DNA from: Bryobacterales bacterium
GTDB taxonomy: Bacteria; Acidobacteriota; Terriglobia; Bryobacterales; Bryobacteraceae
Direction: 5' to 3'
DNA: 9,721 bases
Assembly (NCBI GenBank): GCA_003132905.1
Contig: PKZC01000406.1
Span: forward strand, 1,298 to 11,018
How positions within the stretch are numbered: the first letter of the stretch is position 1; each line of letters begins with the position of its first letter. The position numbers were made by a program, and so were the translations under genes. The notes under the pieces are model-generated. The model had not been told where the DNA came from and did not search any database. It was given only the letters and a program-made list of their open reading frames with translations. This document shows positions 1-7,441 of the stretch, piece by piece.

Positions 1-876
1 GTGTTGGCGCGTCAGGGGGACGGCGTCGCGCAAAGCGGCTATTCGGGCGGCGGCGGACGCGTGAGCCTGGACTTTTTCGAGACTGAGAAGACCCCAGAAC
101 ATTTTGCTCGCGAAGCGGTTCGGCAGGCCATTGTGTTATTGAATGCCGCGCCCGCGCCGGCTGGTGAGATGACCGTGGTTCTGGGCCCAGGCTGGCCGGG
201 AGTCCTGCTGCACGAAGCGGTGGGGCATGGGCTTGAGGCCGACTTCAACCGCAAAAAAGTCTCGGCGTTCAGCGACCGGCTGGGCCAGCAGGTGGCCAGT
301 CCGCTTTGCACCGTGATTGACGATGGCACCATGCGCAACCGTCGCGGATCGCTCAACGTGGATGACGAGGGCGCCACCACGCAGGAAAACGTGCTCATCG
401 AGAAAGGCGTGCTACGCGGCTATCTCTTTGACAAGCTTTCCAGTAAGCTGCTGGGCTCGCACACCACGGGCAGCGGCCGCCGCGAAAGTTATCAGGACGT
501 TCCGATGCCGCGCATGACGAATACCTTTATGCTGGCGGGCGACAGCGATCCCGAAGACATCATTCGATCGACATCGCGCGGGCTATATTGCGCCAATTTC
601 GGCGGCGGCGAGGTGGATATCACCAGCGGCAATTTCGTGTTCAGCGCGTCGGAAAGCTATCTCATCGAAGACGGCCACATCACGCGGCCGGTGCGTGGCG
701 CGATGTTGACGGGAAACGGGCCCGAAGCTCTGAAGCACGTCAGCATGGTGGGCCACGACCTGAAACTCGACGAAGGCGTGGGAATCTGCAGCAAAGAAGG
801 GCAGAGGGTGCCGGTGGGCGTCGGGATTCCAACCATCAAAATCGATCGCATGACCGTGGGCGGCACCGCGGGATGA
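1..876 (+). CDS. tldD: Metalloprotease TldD, C-terminal 291 residues (5' end outside window)
   Basis: This is the catalytic part of TldD, which with TldE forms a cytoplasmic zinc peptidase that trims unfolded or modified peptides. In enterobacteria it matures microcin B17 and degrades the CcdA antitoxin. The frame is open from base 1. The family is about 480 residues long, so roughly 190 N-terminal residues lie upstream and the GTG at base 1 is not a credible start. The zinc motif [11 protein letters not shown] (HExxxH) is at residues 71-81 of the visible part, with H71, E72 and H76. C263 in GVGICSKEG lies 28 residues from the end and fits the third zinc ligand known in E. coli TldD. The C-terminal VGVGxPT and TVGGTA signatures are intact. 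tldE follows after 10 nt, so the two are very likely co-transcribed. No modified-peptide precursor or modification gene is visible nearby, so the natural substrate is unknown. Confidence 0.95.
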   Translation: MLARQGDGVAQSGYSGGGGRVSLDFFETEKTPEHFAREAVRQAIVLLNAAPAPAGEMTVVLGPGWPGVLLHEAVGHGLEADFNRKKVSAFSDRLGQQVASPLCTVIDDGTMRNRRGSLNVDDEGATTQENVLIEKGVLRGYLFDKLSSKLLGSHTTGSGRRESYQDVPMPRMTNTFMLAGDSDPEDIIRSTSRGLYCANFGGGEVDITSGNFVFSASESYLIEDGHITRPVRGAMLTGNGPEALKHVSMVGHDLKLDEGVGICSKEGQRVPVGVGIPTIKIDRMTVGGTAG

Positions 877-886
877 TTGTTGCGCA

Positions 887-2227
887 ATGATCGATCCGGA
901 ATTGGCACGTCAAGCCGTACGCCTGGCCCTGGAGCAAGGCGCCACCGAAGCCGAGTGCACGCTTTCGGAAGGCGAGGAATTCTCGGTGCGAGTACGGATG
1001 CGCGCGCTGGAAAAATTGACGGACGCAGGATCGCGGGGCGCTGGCCTGCGCGTGTTAGTTGGCAAACGCGTTGGATCGTCCCATACGTCGGACCTCTCGA
1101 GCGCGGGCCTTCGGCAGATGGTGGAATCGGCGCTGGCCATCGCAGCCATCTCCACGGAAGATCCGTATGCCGGCCTCCCGGACGCCTCGGAGCTCGGATC
1201 GCTAAACGGCGATTTGCAGCTCTATTCTGACGACATTCGCGCCATCGATACGCCCGCGCGCATTCAAACGGCGCTTGAAACCGAAGAAGCGGCGCTTTCC
1301 TGGGATCCTCGCATTACAAATTCCGATGGCTCGTTCAAGGCGCACGCGGGTGAGCGTGTGTTCGCCAACTCGCGCGGCTTCCTGGGCAGCTATCGCACCA
1401 CCAGTTGCTCGATCAGCACATCACCGGTCGCGCGTCAGGGCGGCACGATGGAGCGCGACTATTGGTATTCATCGGCGCGCAGCCACTCCCAGTTGGATAC
1501 TCCGGCTGCGGTGGGACGCCGGGCCGCCGAGCGAACCGTCCGCCGTTTGGGCTCGCGCAAAATCCCGACTCAGAACGTGCCGGTGATCTTCGACTCCGTC
1601 ACCGCTCGATCGCTGATCGGCAATATTTTTGAAGCGGTGGAGGGCAATTCGATCTATCGCACGGCGTCGTTCCTGGCCGGGAAGCTAGGTGAGCACGTGG
1701 CATCGGAAAACGTCACCGTGATCGACGATGGCGGGATACCGGGACTTTTCGGCACTGCGCCGTTCGATGACGAAGGTGTACCGTCGCGGCGAACCGTGGT
1801 GATCGATCGCGGCGTCCTCAAAAGCTATTTGCTGAATAGCTACACGGCGCGCAAACTCGGCATGCGCACCACCGGGAACGCGGCGCGCGGCTTAACCGGC
1901 AATGCGGGCGTAGGGCACGGAAATTTCTTTCTGCAAAAAGGCGATCGCTCGCCGGAAGAAATAATTCGTGGCATTCGCCAAGGCTTGTACGTCACGGAGT
2001 TGATTGGCCACGGCGTAAACATCGTCACTGGCGACTATTCGCGCGGCGCGGCCGGGCTGTGGATTGAAAACGGCGAGTTCGCGTATCCTGTGTCTGAGAT
2101 CACCATCGCGGCGAATCTGCAGCGAATGCTGCTGGACGTGGAAGCTGCCGGGTCCGATCTGGAATTTCGCGGCTCAGTGGCGTCGCCAACGCTGTTGATC
2201 CGCGAGATGACCGTCAGCGGAAGTTGA
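887..2227 (+). CDS. tldE: TldE/PmbA, partner subunit of the TldD protease
   Basis: This is the non-catalytic paralogue that pairs with TldD. The 446 residues match the usual length of about 440-450. The N-terminal domain carries the family segment GLRVLVGKRVGSSHTSDLS (residues 53-71). The C-terminal domain aligns with TldD through VTVIDDGG (276-283), DDEGVPS (294-300) and the late 'GLYVTELIGHGVN' and 'GDYSRGAAG' blocks. Where TldD has HExxxH, this protein has an ordinary segment around IFEAVEGNSIYR (247-258), so it cannot hold zinc in the same way, as expected for TldE. The ATG at 887 gives a full-length N-terminus. Only a weak GGGA (870-873) precedes it, so translation is probably coupled to tldD. 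An 18 nt gap leads to the next gene on the same strand. Confidence 0.95.
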   Translation: MIDPELARQAVRLALEQGATEAECTLSEGEEFSVRVRMRALEKLTDAGSRGAGLRVLVGKRVGSSHTSDLSSAGLRQMVESALAIAAISTEDPYAGLPDASELGSLNGDLQLYSDDIRAIDTPARIQTALETEEAALSWDPRITNSDGSFKAHAGERVFANSRGFLGSYRTTSCSISTSPVARQGGTMERDYWYSSARSHSQLDTPAAVGRRAAERTVRRLGSRKIPTQNVPVIFDSVTARSLIGNIFEAVEGNSIYRTASFLAGKLGEHVASENVTVIDDGGIPGLFGTAPFDDEGVPSRRTVVIDRGVLKSYLLNSYTARKLGMRTTGNAARGLTGNAGVGHGNFFLQKGDRSPEEIIRGIRQGLYVTELIGHGVNIVTGDYSRGAAGLWIENGEFAYPVSEITIAANLQRMLLDVEAAGSDLEFRGSVASPTLLIREMTVSGS

Positions 2228-2245
2228 AATCGGGAAATTGACTCA

Positions 2246-2680
2246 ATGACGAGTAAAACCGGCCTTTATATATTAGCGATCGCACTGGTTTTGGCCGGCG
2301 GGCTGATCTGGTACGTGAATCGCCCGCATGCCGCCGCCGTCGACGTTGCGCCGTTATCGGCGGAAGCCAAGGCTTACGTTCGGAACTTGCAGCTCACCGA
2401 CGTCACCATGAAGGCCACCGAGAGCTACGTTGGGCAAACGGTGACCGAGATTGAGGGCAAGATTTCCAACGCCGGCAGCCGCACCGTCCAGCATGCCGAT
2501 GTATATTGCGTCTTCTATAATTCCTACGGCGAGGTGATTCTGCGCGAACGGGTTCCCATTGTGGCCGGCGGTCTAAAGCCCGGCGAGATGCGAACATTTC
2601 GACTGCCGTTCGATAACATTCCCGGAGCCTGGAACAACCAGATGCCGCAATTGGTGATCGCCCGTATCGAGTTCACCTGA
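2246..2680 (+). CDS. Small membrane-anchored protein with an extracytoplasmic beta domain (DUF2393/FxLYD-like)
   Basis: This 144-residue protein starts with a short basic N-terminus (MTSKT) and one strong hydrophobic segment at about residues 6-24. A linker rich in Ala and Pro follows, then a domain from about residue 48 to the end with alternating polar and hydrophobic strands. Recognisable pieces are VTEIEGKISNAGSR, a YNSYGEVILRERVPI strand pair and GGLKPGEMRTFRLPFDNIP. This layout resembles the FxLYD/DUF2393 type of small beta-sandwich found on envelope proteins; I place it by resemblance only. The hydrophobic segment could be an anchor or an uncleaved signal, with no clear signal-peptidase site and no lipobox. 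The ATG at 2246 is preceded by GGGA (2232-2235) at 10 nt. Its stop overlaps the next start (TGATG), so it is probably co-translated with the response regulator. Its function is unknown. Confidence 0.85.
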   Translation: MTSKTGLYILAIALVLAGGLIWYVNRPHAAAVDVAPLSAEAKAYVRNLQLTDVTMKATESYVGQTVTEIEGKISNAGSRTVQHADVYCVFYNSYGEVILRERVPIVAGGLKPGEMRTFRLPFDNIPGAWNNQMPQLVIARIEFT

Positions 2681-3009
2681 TGGCTCGAGTGTTAGTGGTG
2701 GAAGACGACGCCAGTCAACTGGAAATCCGCAAACAGATTCTGGAGCACGCTGGCCACGAAGTCGTAACTGCGCGGGATGCGTCGGAAGCTTTAGAACGTT
2801 GGAGCGGTTGTCCGGTGGTGCTCATGGACATGCGCATTCCTGAGCCCGAAGATGGATTGCGATTAATCCAGACGATCGCTCGGAGGGCGCGGATCATCGT
2901 CTTATCCGGCGGCGAAGTGGATCGCAAGCTGCCAGTGGATGAATTCCTGACGAAGCCCTGCCCATCCCGACGGTTGCTGGAAAGCATCGCCCGATGGACA
3001 TCCGCATAA
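2680..3009 (+). CDS. Single-domain response regulator (receiver only)
   Basis: The 109-residue protein consists of one receiver (REC) domain and has no output domain. The acidic pocket is E8-D9-D10 in VLVVEDDAS. The phosphoacceptor is D50 in VVLMDMRIP. The conserved Ser/Thr is S76 in IIVLSGGE, and the conserved lysine is K92 in FLTKPCP, so all receiver signature residues are present and it should be phosphorylatable. At 109 residues it is slightly shorter than a typical receiver of about 120, because the alpha4 region between S76 and K92 is compressed. The ATG shares one base with the upstream stop (TGATG at 2678-2682) and has no Shine-Dalgarno of its own, which points to translational coupling. 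No histidine kinase is visible, so its phosphate donor and target are unknown. It overlaps the following gene by 16 nt. Confidence 0.92.
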   Translation: MARVLVVEDDASQLEIRKQILEHAGHEVVTARDASEALERWSGCPVVLMDMRIPEPEDGLRLIQTIARRARIIVLSGGEVDRKLPVDEFLTKPCPSRRLLESIARWTSA

Positions 3010-3218
3010 AGGTGGTGCCGAAAAGCTCGAAGACCGAGCTGGCGGGCATCTTGCCGGATGGGACCTGGAAGGTCAAGGTGGCCGCCGCGCCCGAGAAGGG
3101 CAAAGCGAATCGCGCGCTGGTGGCTTTTCTCGCGGAACACCTGGGAGTGGCGAAAAGCCGCATCCGGATCGTGTCCGGCGAAACGTCGCAACTGAAAAGA
3201 ATTCAGGTGGACGAGTGA
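2994..3218 (+). CDS. DUF167/YggU family protein (UPF0235)
   Basis: This small 74-residue protein belongs to the DUF167/YggU family, whose members fold as a small alpha/beta domain and have no firmly assigned function. The family signature is clear: KVVPKSSKTELAG near the N-terminus, then WKVKVAAAPEKGKANRAL (25-42) with the invariant P-x-x-GKAN block, then VSGETSQLKRI (60-70). It is shorter than E. coli YggU (about 100 residues) but covers the full domain. The ATG at 2994 lies inside the end of the response-regulator gene. GGAAAG at 2979-2984 sits 9 nt upstream and is a fair ribosome binding site. The 3' end overlaps the end of lgt, on the other strand, by 16 bp. Confidence 0.93.
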   Translation: MDIRIKVVPKSSKTELAGILPDGTWKVKVAAAPEKGKANRALVAFLAEHLGVAKSRIRIVSGETSQLKRIQVDE

Positions 3219-4006
3219 ACAGGGCTGAAGGCAACTTTCGGAGCGCCGCGCCGCACGATCAGCAACGCAATTCCGGCGGCCAGCGTCGCCAGTGAGATCC
3301 ATTGCGTGTAAGAGAGGCCCAGGTGCAGGCCCTGCTCGTGGAAGCGGAAGAACTCGATGATGAAACGGGCGGTGGAATAGAGCGCGAGATACCAGCCCAG
3401 AATTGCGCCGGCAGTGTGTTTCTTGCCAATGCTGAAATATAGGAACGCGAAAATGAGCGCATCGGCGACGGACTCGTAAAGCTGCGTTGGATGCAGAGGA
3501 ATGCCGAGAGGTACGCCAGTTAGATCGGCTGCCTCTTGGCTATGAAACGTGGTCGCCCAGGGCATGTGGGTGGGGATTCCATAGCAGCAGCCCGCCGAAA
3601 AACAACCAATGCGGCCGATGGCTTGGCCCAGCGCGATACCAGGTGCGAACACATCGCAGGTGGCGAGGATCGGTAAATGCTGGCGTCGCATGTAGAGAAT
3701 CGCTGTGATAAAGGCCACCACGAAACCGCCCTGGTAAACGCCCGCTGCTTGCAGAGTGCTCAGGGAGAATAGTGATTTCGGATTGTTCCAATAAGTCTGG
3801 AAATCGAATAAGATCATGAACAGCTTTGCGCCCGCCAACCCGGCCAGCGCGCAGTAGATGGCAAGATTGGTGACCTGCTCAGAAGGCAGACTAGCGCGTT
3901 TGGCCAAGCGGATGATAATCCACAGCGCCGCCAAAAATCCTATGGCGACTAGGGTTCCGTAGGTCGGAATAAAGAAACTACCGATCGATATTAACTTAGG
4001 AAACAT
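3203..4006 (-). CDS. lgt: Prolipoprotein diacylglyceryl transferase Lgt
   Basis: Lgt moves a diacylglyceryl group from phosphatidylglycerol to the lipobox cysteine of prelipoproteins in the inner membrane, the first step of lipoprotein maturation. From the ATG at 4006 the protein has 267 residues, the usual length, with about seven hydrophobic segments. Visible family motifs are IPTYGTLVAIGF (13-24), the Lgt signature GQAIGRIGCFSAGCCYG (127-143) with the essential Arg at R132, HPTQLYES (172-179), and ARFIIEFFR (213-221) with the second conserved Arg. The segment VYQGG (90-94) stands where E. coli Lgt has an H-G-G motif, so the enterobacterial His is replaced. A longer frame begins at 4063, but its 19 extra residues come from lspA coding sequence. 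GGAG 8 nt upstream of 4006 fixes the start. It overlaps lspA by 11 nt and acts immediately before LspA in the pathway. Confidence 0.95.
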   Translation of the reverse strand: MFPKLISIGSFFIPTYGTLVAIGFLAALWIIIRLAKRASLPSEQVTNLAIYCALAGLAGAKLFMILFDFQTYWNNPKSLFSLSTLQAAGVYQGGFVVAFITAILYMRRQHLPILATCDVFAPGIALGQAIGRIGCFSAGCCYGIPTHMPWATTFHSQEAADLTGVPLGIPLHPTQLYESVADALIFAFLYFSIGKKHTAGAILGWYLALYSTARFIIEFFRFHEQGLHLGLSYTQWISLATLAAGIALLIVRRGAPKVAFSPVHSST

Positions 4007-4493
4007 GGCTGACTCTCCGCTCCTTGGCCCGCCACATGTCCAGCAGCAGCAGGCAAGCGCCAACGGTAATGGCGCTATCGGCGACGTTAAAGGCCGGAAA
4101 ATAGTGCTGGCCGGCGTGCACTTCGATGAAATCGGTCACGGTACCGTTGACAATTCGATCATACAGGTTTCCGAACGCGCCGCCCAGAATGAAGGCCAGG
4201 GCAAGGCGCAGCACGGAGTCGCGCTGGCTGCTCGGAAGCAGCAGCATAATGGCAATTGCTATGAGTACAACAGCGGAAAACCCGATGAGCAGTACGTCGC
4301 GCCAGGGGCCGGAGGCGTTCGCGAGCATGCCGAACGCGATGCCCGGGTTTTCGGTATGGACAATGTTGAACCACCCCGGAATTACGGTCGTTGAATCGAA
4401 ATTCGTGAAATGCGTTTTGATAAGACCCTTAGTGAATCGATCTAACACAACTACGACGGCGGCGATCAGAAAAGGGAATAGCCGGTGACGCAT
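3996..4493 (-). CDS. lspA: Lipoprotein signal peptidase LspA (signal peptidase II)
   Basis: LspA is an integral-membrane aspartyl protease that removes the signal peptide from diacylglyceryl-modified prolipoproteins. The protein has 165 residues, typical for the family, and four hydrophobic segments. Motifs include NIVHTENPGIAFGML (43-57), GGAFGNLYDRIVNGTVTDF (104-122) and FNVADSAI (135-142). The two catalytic aspartates should be D121 in VTDF and D139 in NVADS; the conserved N109, D112 and N136 are also present. The ATG at 4493 gives the standard N-terminus. The frame stays open up to 4721, but that extra sequence is the 3' end of ileS in another frame. Only 4 nt separate it from the ileS stop, and its own end overlaps lgt. 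The ileS-lspA order is also known from enterobacteria; here lgt is added, so both lipoprotein-processing steps follow one another. Confidence 0.96.
   Translation of the reverse strand: MRHRLFPFLIAAVVVVLDRFTKGLIKTHFTNFDSTTVIPGWFNIVHTENPGIAFGMLANASGPWRDVLLIGFSAVVLIAIAIMLLLPSSQRDSVLRLALAFILGGAFGNLYDRIVNGTVTDFIEVHAGQHYFPAFNVADSAITVGACLLLLDMWRAKERRVSHVS
4015..4018 (-). promoter_or_regulatory. Ribosome binding site of lgt (GGAG)
   Basis: Read on the minus strand, GGAG lies 8 nt before the ATG ending at 4006. A further AAGGAG at 4020-4025 sits 13 nt away. Both fall within the end of lspA. They support the 267-residue Lgt start over the longer frame. Confidence 0.6.
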
Positions 4494-4497
4494 CGCC

Positions 4498-7308
4498 TTA
4501 CTTGATGGCGTTACTGCACGCCGCGCAGAGGGTAGGGAACTCCGGATCGCTCCCCACATCCAGCGTGTACTTCCAGCAGCGCTCGCACTTCGTGCCTTCG
4601 GTACGCCGCACCTCGACCGATAATCCGTCGTCGCTGCCGCGTTCCACCTCGACTTGGGAAACGATGAACACGGCCGGCAGATCGGCTGCGTATTCGTTGA
4701 GCAACGGATAGAGATCGCCACCGGTAGTTAGAATCACCCGAGCTTCGAGCGACTTTCCGATACGTTTTTCTTCTCGTGCAGTCTCCAGCGTTTTCAAAAC
4801 CTGATCGCGGACCAGCATCAGTTTGTCCCAGTTCGCCAGGCGTTGGCGCTGCTGGAGCGGGATACCCTGCGTCAGTTCGCTTGGATCGGGCAGCAACGCA
4901 AGATGCACGCTATCGGGACTACCCTTGGGCTTGCACAAGTAGCCCCACACTTCTTCGGTGGTAAAAGACAACAAAGGAGCGAGCAAGCGAACCAGCGCGT
5001 AGGCGATCCGATAGACGGCTGTTTGAGCGGAACGGCGGGAGTGCGAGCGGGAGCCGGAGGTGTACAGACGATCTTTGACGATATCCACCCAGACGGCGCT
5101 CAGATCGGTAGCCGCGAAATCATAAATAGCCCGATAGACTTTATGGAACGCATACTCGTCATACCAGGCTCGGCATTTTCCGACTAACTCTTCGGTTTTC
5201 AGAAGAATCCACTGGTCGATTTCGCTGAGCTTCTCACCGGCCACGGCATCGGCATCCGGATTAAAATCGTTCAAGTTGGCGAGCAGGTTGCGGAAGATTT
5301 TATTCCGAAAGTCTTTGTAGGCTTCGCTTACTCTTTTCAGGATCGTGTCGGAGAGACGCACGTCTTCGACGAAATCGACCGACGACACCCACAAGCGCAA
5401 CACATCTGCGCCGAATTTCGAGATAACTTCCTCGGGTTCAACACCGATGCCCCGCGATTTGGACATGGCGCGCCCTTTGTCGTCCAAGGTCCAGCCGTTG
5501 GTGGCGCATTCCCGATACGGCGCCGCGCCTTTCAGCGCCACCCCGACGAGAAGCGAGCTGTGAAACCAGCCACGATACTGATCGCCGCCCTCGAGATACA
5601 TATTGGCCGGCCAGGGCAAGCCATTTTCCGGCGTGAGCACGGCCAGGTGGCTGGATCCGGAATCGAACCACACGTCCAGAATGTCGCTCTCTTTGCGAAA
5701 GTCCTGGCCTCCGCAACGGGAGCATTTCATATCGGCGCCGATGAGCTCAGCGGCAGATCGCTCATACCAAACATCGGCGGTGTGCTCGCGGAAAAGCTCC
5801 ACCACGCGATCCAGGACCTTGCGGTCCGTCATCGGCTGCTGGCAATTCTCGCAATAGAAGGCGATGATCGGCACGCCCCACACGCGTTGACGCGAGATAC
5901 ACCAATCGGGACGAGTGGCAATCATGTTGGACATGCGCTCCTCGCCCCAAGCGGGCATCCACTTCACGTCCTGAATGGCTTTTAGCGTGCGCGCGCGAAG
6001 ATCGTTACGCTCCATGCCGACGAACCATTGTTCGGTGGCGCGGAAGATGGTGGAGTTGTGGCAGCGCCAGCAATGCGGATAGCTGTGCTTAATTTTCTCT
6101 TCGCCCAGCAACGCGCCGTGCGACTTCAGAAGTTCGCTGACGATGGGATTCGCCTGCCACACCGTTTTTCCGATGATCTCTTCGGGAAGGCGGCCGGCCG
6201 CGCCCTCGGCGTGATAAAACTTTCCAGCCGGATCAACCGGGCAATAGACCGGCAGCCCGTACTTCACGCCGACTTCGAAATCCTCCTGGCCGTGGCCGGG
6301 GGCGGTGTGCACCGCGCCAGTGCCTTGTTCCAACGTGACGTGATCGGCCAGGATTCCGAGTGAATCGCGATCGAGAAACGGATGGCGGAAGATTGCGCCT
6401 TCGAGCTTCGCGCCTGGAAAAGCGGCGATCGCTTTCGGAGCGTCCCAGCCCAGCTTCTCCGCCGTCAGTTTCAGCAATTCGACGGCGACGATATACACCG
6501 CGTCGCCCACCTCCACCGCGACATATTCGAACTTCGGATGATAGGCGATGGCGACATTGGCCGGGATGGTCCAAGGCGTGGTGGTCCAAATGAGGCCGTA
6601 GACGTTGCGGCCCGCAAGCGCGGGATCGATTGCAGCCGCGTCCGATGTCAGAGCAAAACGCACCCAGATGGATGGGCTGCTGTGATCCTCATATTCGATC
6701 TCGGCCTCAGCCAGCGCGGTGCGATCGTGGATGCACCAATTAACTGTCTTCAGCCCTTTATATACATAACCGCGATCCAGAAAATCGACGAACGTACCGG
6801 CGATCACCGCTTCGTACTGCGGGCTCATGGTCAGATACGGATTCTGCCATTGACCCAGGATTCCCAGTCGGATGAAATCGGCACGCTGAAGATCGACGTA
6901 TTTTTCTGCGTACTTGCGGCATTCGGCACGGATCTGCGCGGTGGTCATTTGCGCTTTGCGCGGACCCAGTTCGTTATCTACCTTGATTTCGATAGGCAGG
7001 CCATGACAATCCCACCCGGGAACATAGGGCGAATCGTAGCCCTCCATGGTCTTGAGCTTGACGATGAAATCCTTCAGGATTTTATTGAGCGCGTGGCCCA
7101 GGTGGATGTTGCCGTTGGCGTAAGGCGGCCCGTCGTGCAGCACATACATCGGACTGCCGGTCCGCGCCGCGCGAATCTTCGCGTACAAATCCTCGTTTTC
7201 CCAACGAAGTAGCGTCTTTGGCTCCATCTGAGCCAGATTGGCCTTCATCGGGAAATCGGTTTTGGGAAGATTGACAGTTTTCTTGACGTCCACGCTTGCG
7301 GCACCCAT
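4498..7308 (-). CDS. ileS: Isoleucyl-tRNA synthetase IleS
   Basis: This class I aminoacyl-tRNA synthetase charges tRNA-Ile in the cytoplasm. From the ATG at 7308 it has 936 residues, close to E. coli IleS (938). Domain order is as follows. HLGH is the HIGH motif, at 69-72 after DGPPYANGNI. The editing domain has WTTTPWTIPAN (241-251) and GTGAVHTAPGHGQEDF (329-344), with the conserved Asp at 343. HCWRCH (412-417), CENC (486-489) and CSRC (529-532) are Cys pairs that could bind a metal. DVWFDSGSSH is at 545-554. AMSKS (614-618) is the KMSKS loop with its first Lys replaced by Ala. The C-terminal zinc finger uses C908, C911, C928 and C931. The frame is open up to 7434, but the extra 42 residues look non-coding and GAAGG 7 nt before 7308 marks the start. 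The enzyme appears bacterial-type and complete. Confidence 0.97.
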   Translation of the reverse strand: MGAASVDVKKTVNLPKTDFPMKANLAQMEPKTLLRWENEDLYAKIRAARTGSPMYVLHDGPPYANGNIHLGHALNKILKDFIVKLKTMEGYDSPYVPGWDCHGLPIEIKVDNELGPRKAQMTTAQIRAECRKYAEKYVDLQRADFIRLGILGQWQNPYLTMSPQYEAVIAGTFVDFLDRGYVYKGLKTVNWCIHDRTALAEAEIEYEDHSSPSIWVRFALTSDAAAIDPALAGRNVYGLIWTTTPWTIPANVAIAYHPKFEYVAVEVGDAVYIVAVELLKLTAEKLGWDAPKAIAAFPGAKLEGAIFRHPFLDRDSLGILADHVTLEQGTGAVHTAPGHGQEDFEVGVKYGLPVYCPVDPAGKFYHAEGAAGRLPEEIIGKTVWQANPIVSELLKSHGALLGEEKIKHSYPHCWRCHNSTIFRATEQWFVGMERNDLRARTLKAIQDVKWMPAWGEERMSNMIATRPDWCISRQRVWGVPIIAFYCENCQQPMTDRKVLDRVVELFREHTADVWYERSAAELIGADMKCSRCGGQDFRKESDILDVWFDSGSSHLAVLTPENGLPWPANMYLEGGDQYRGWFHSSLLVGVALKGAAPYRECATNGWTLDDKGRAMSKSRGIGVEPEEVISKFGADVLRLWVSSVDFVEDVRLSDTILKRVSEAYKDFRNKIFRNLLANLNDFNPDADAVAGEKLSEIDQWILLKTEELVGKCRAWYDEYAFHKVYRAIYDFAATDLSAVWVDIVKDRLYTSGSRSHSRRSAQTAVYRIAYALVRLLAPLLSFTTEEVWGYLCKPKGSPDSVHLALLPDPSELTQGIPLQQRQRLANWDKLMLVRDQVLKTLETAREEKRIGKSLEARVILTTGGDLYPLLNEYAADLPAVFIVSQVEVERGSDDGLSVEVRRTEGTKCERCWKYTLDVGSDPEFPTLCAACSNAIK

Positions 7309-7315
7309 GGGGATA

Positions 7316-7320
7316 CCTTC
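7316..7320 (-). promoter_or_regulatory. Ribosome binding site of ileS (GAAGG)
   Basis: On the minus strand, GAAGG ends 7 nt before the ATG at 7308. It decides the start of ileS against the in-frame ATG at 7434, and gives a protein of the usual family length. Confidence 0.65.
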
Positions 7321-7430
7321 ATCGTACGCGGAACCGGGACTGGTGGCTAGTGGCCGGTGGTTCGATCCGTGGGCCGACTGTTGGAATCGCAGCACGAACT
7401 GGCAATATCTGCCGGCTATATAGTGCATAC

Positions 7431-7441
7431 CCATATAATGG
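7431..7441 (+). promoter_or_regulatory. Perfect -10 hexamer inside a short inverted repeat, candidate operator of the DUF433 gene
   Basis: TATAAT (7434-7439) is a perfect -10 hexamer and sits inside CCAT-ATA-ATGG, an inverted repeat with 4-base arms. No good -35 lies 16-18 nt upstream. A start about 7 nt downstream of the hexamer would fall inside the Shine-Dalgarno at 7444-7449, so either the real -10 is the TATATA at 7417-7422 or the element works differently. Toxin-antitoxin operons are often self-repressed at such sites, but a role here is inference. Confidence 0.3.

Noticed and set aside
877..1230. 117-codon frame overlapping the start of tldE
   Set aside because: It is an arginine-rich alternative-frame reading of tldE, typical of a shadow frame in GC-rich DNA.
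1..2227. Modified-peptide (RiPP) biosynthesis locus around tldDE
   Set aside because: TldDE can mature such peptides, but no precursor peptide, cyclodehydratase, dehydrogenase or exporter gene is visible. tldDE is widespread as a housekeeping pair.
2715..3302. 195-codon open frame antisense to the response regulator and YggU-like genes
   Set aside because: It runs opposite two well-supported genes and continues into lgt in the wrong frame; no family features are seen.
4007..4063. 19-residue N-terminal extension of Lgt containing three consecutive cysteines
   Set aside because: It is lspA coding sequence read in another frame, and a GGAG lies properly before the ATG at 4006.
4494..4721. N-terminal extension of LspA
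   Set aside because: The extra 76 codons are the 3' end of ileS in another frame; the ATG at 4493 gives a normal 165-residue LspA.
6382..7212. A 276-codon open frame antisense to ileS
   Set aside because: It lies wholly opposite the catalytic and editing domains of a complete IleS, shows no domain pattern, and has a composition expected from reverse reading of GC-rich codons.
7309..7434. N-terminal extension of IleS by 42 residues from an ATG at 7434
   Set aside because: The extra residues do not resemble IleS, the region holds promoter-like AT-rich DNA, and GAAGG 7 nt before 7308 plus the family length support the shorter start.
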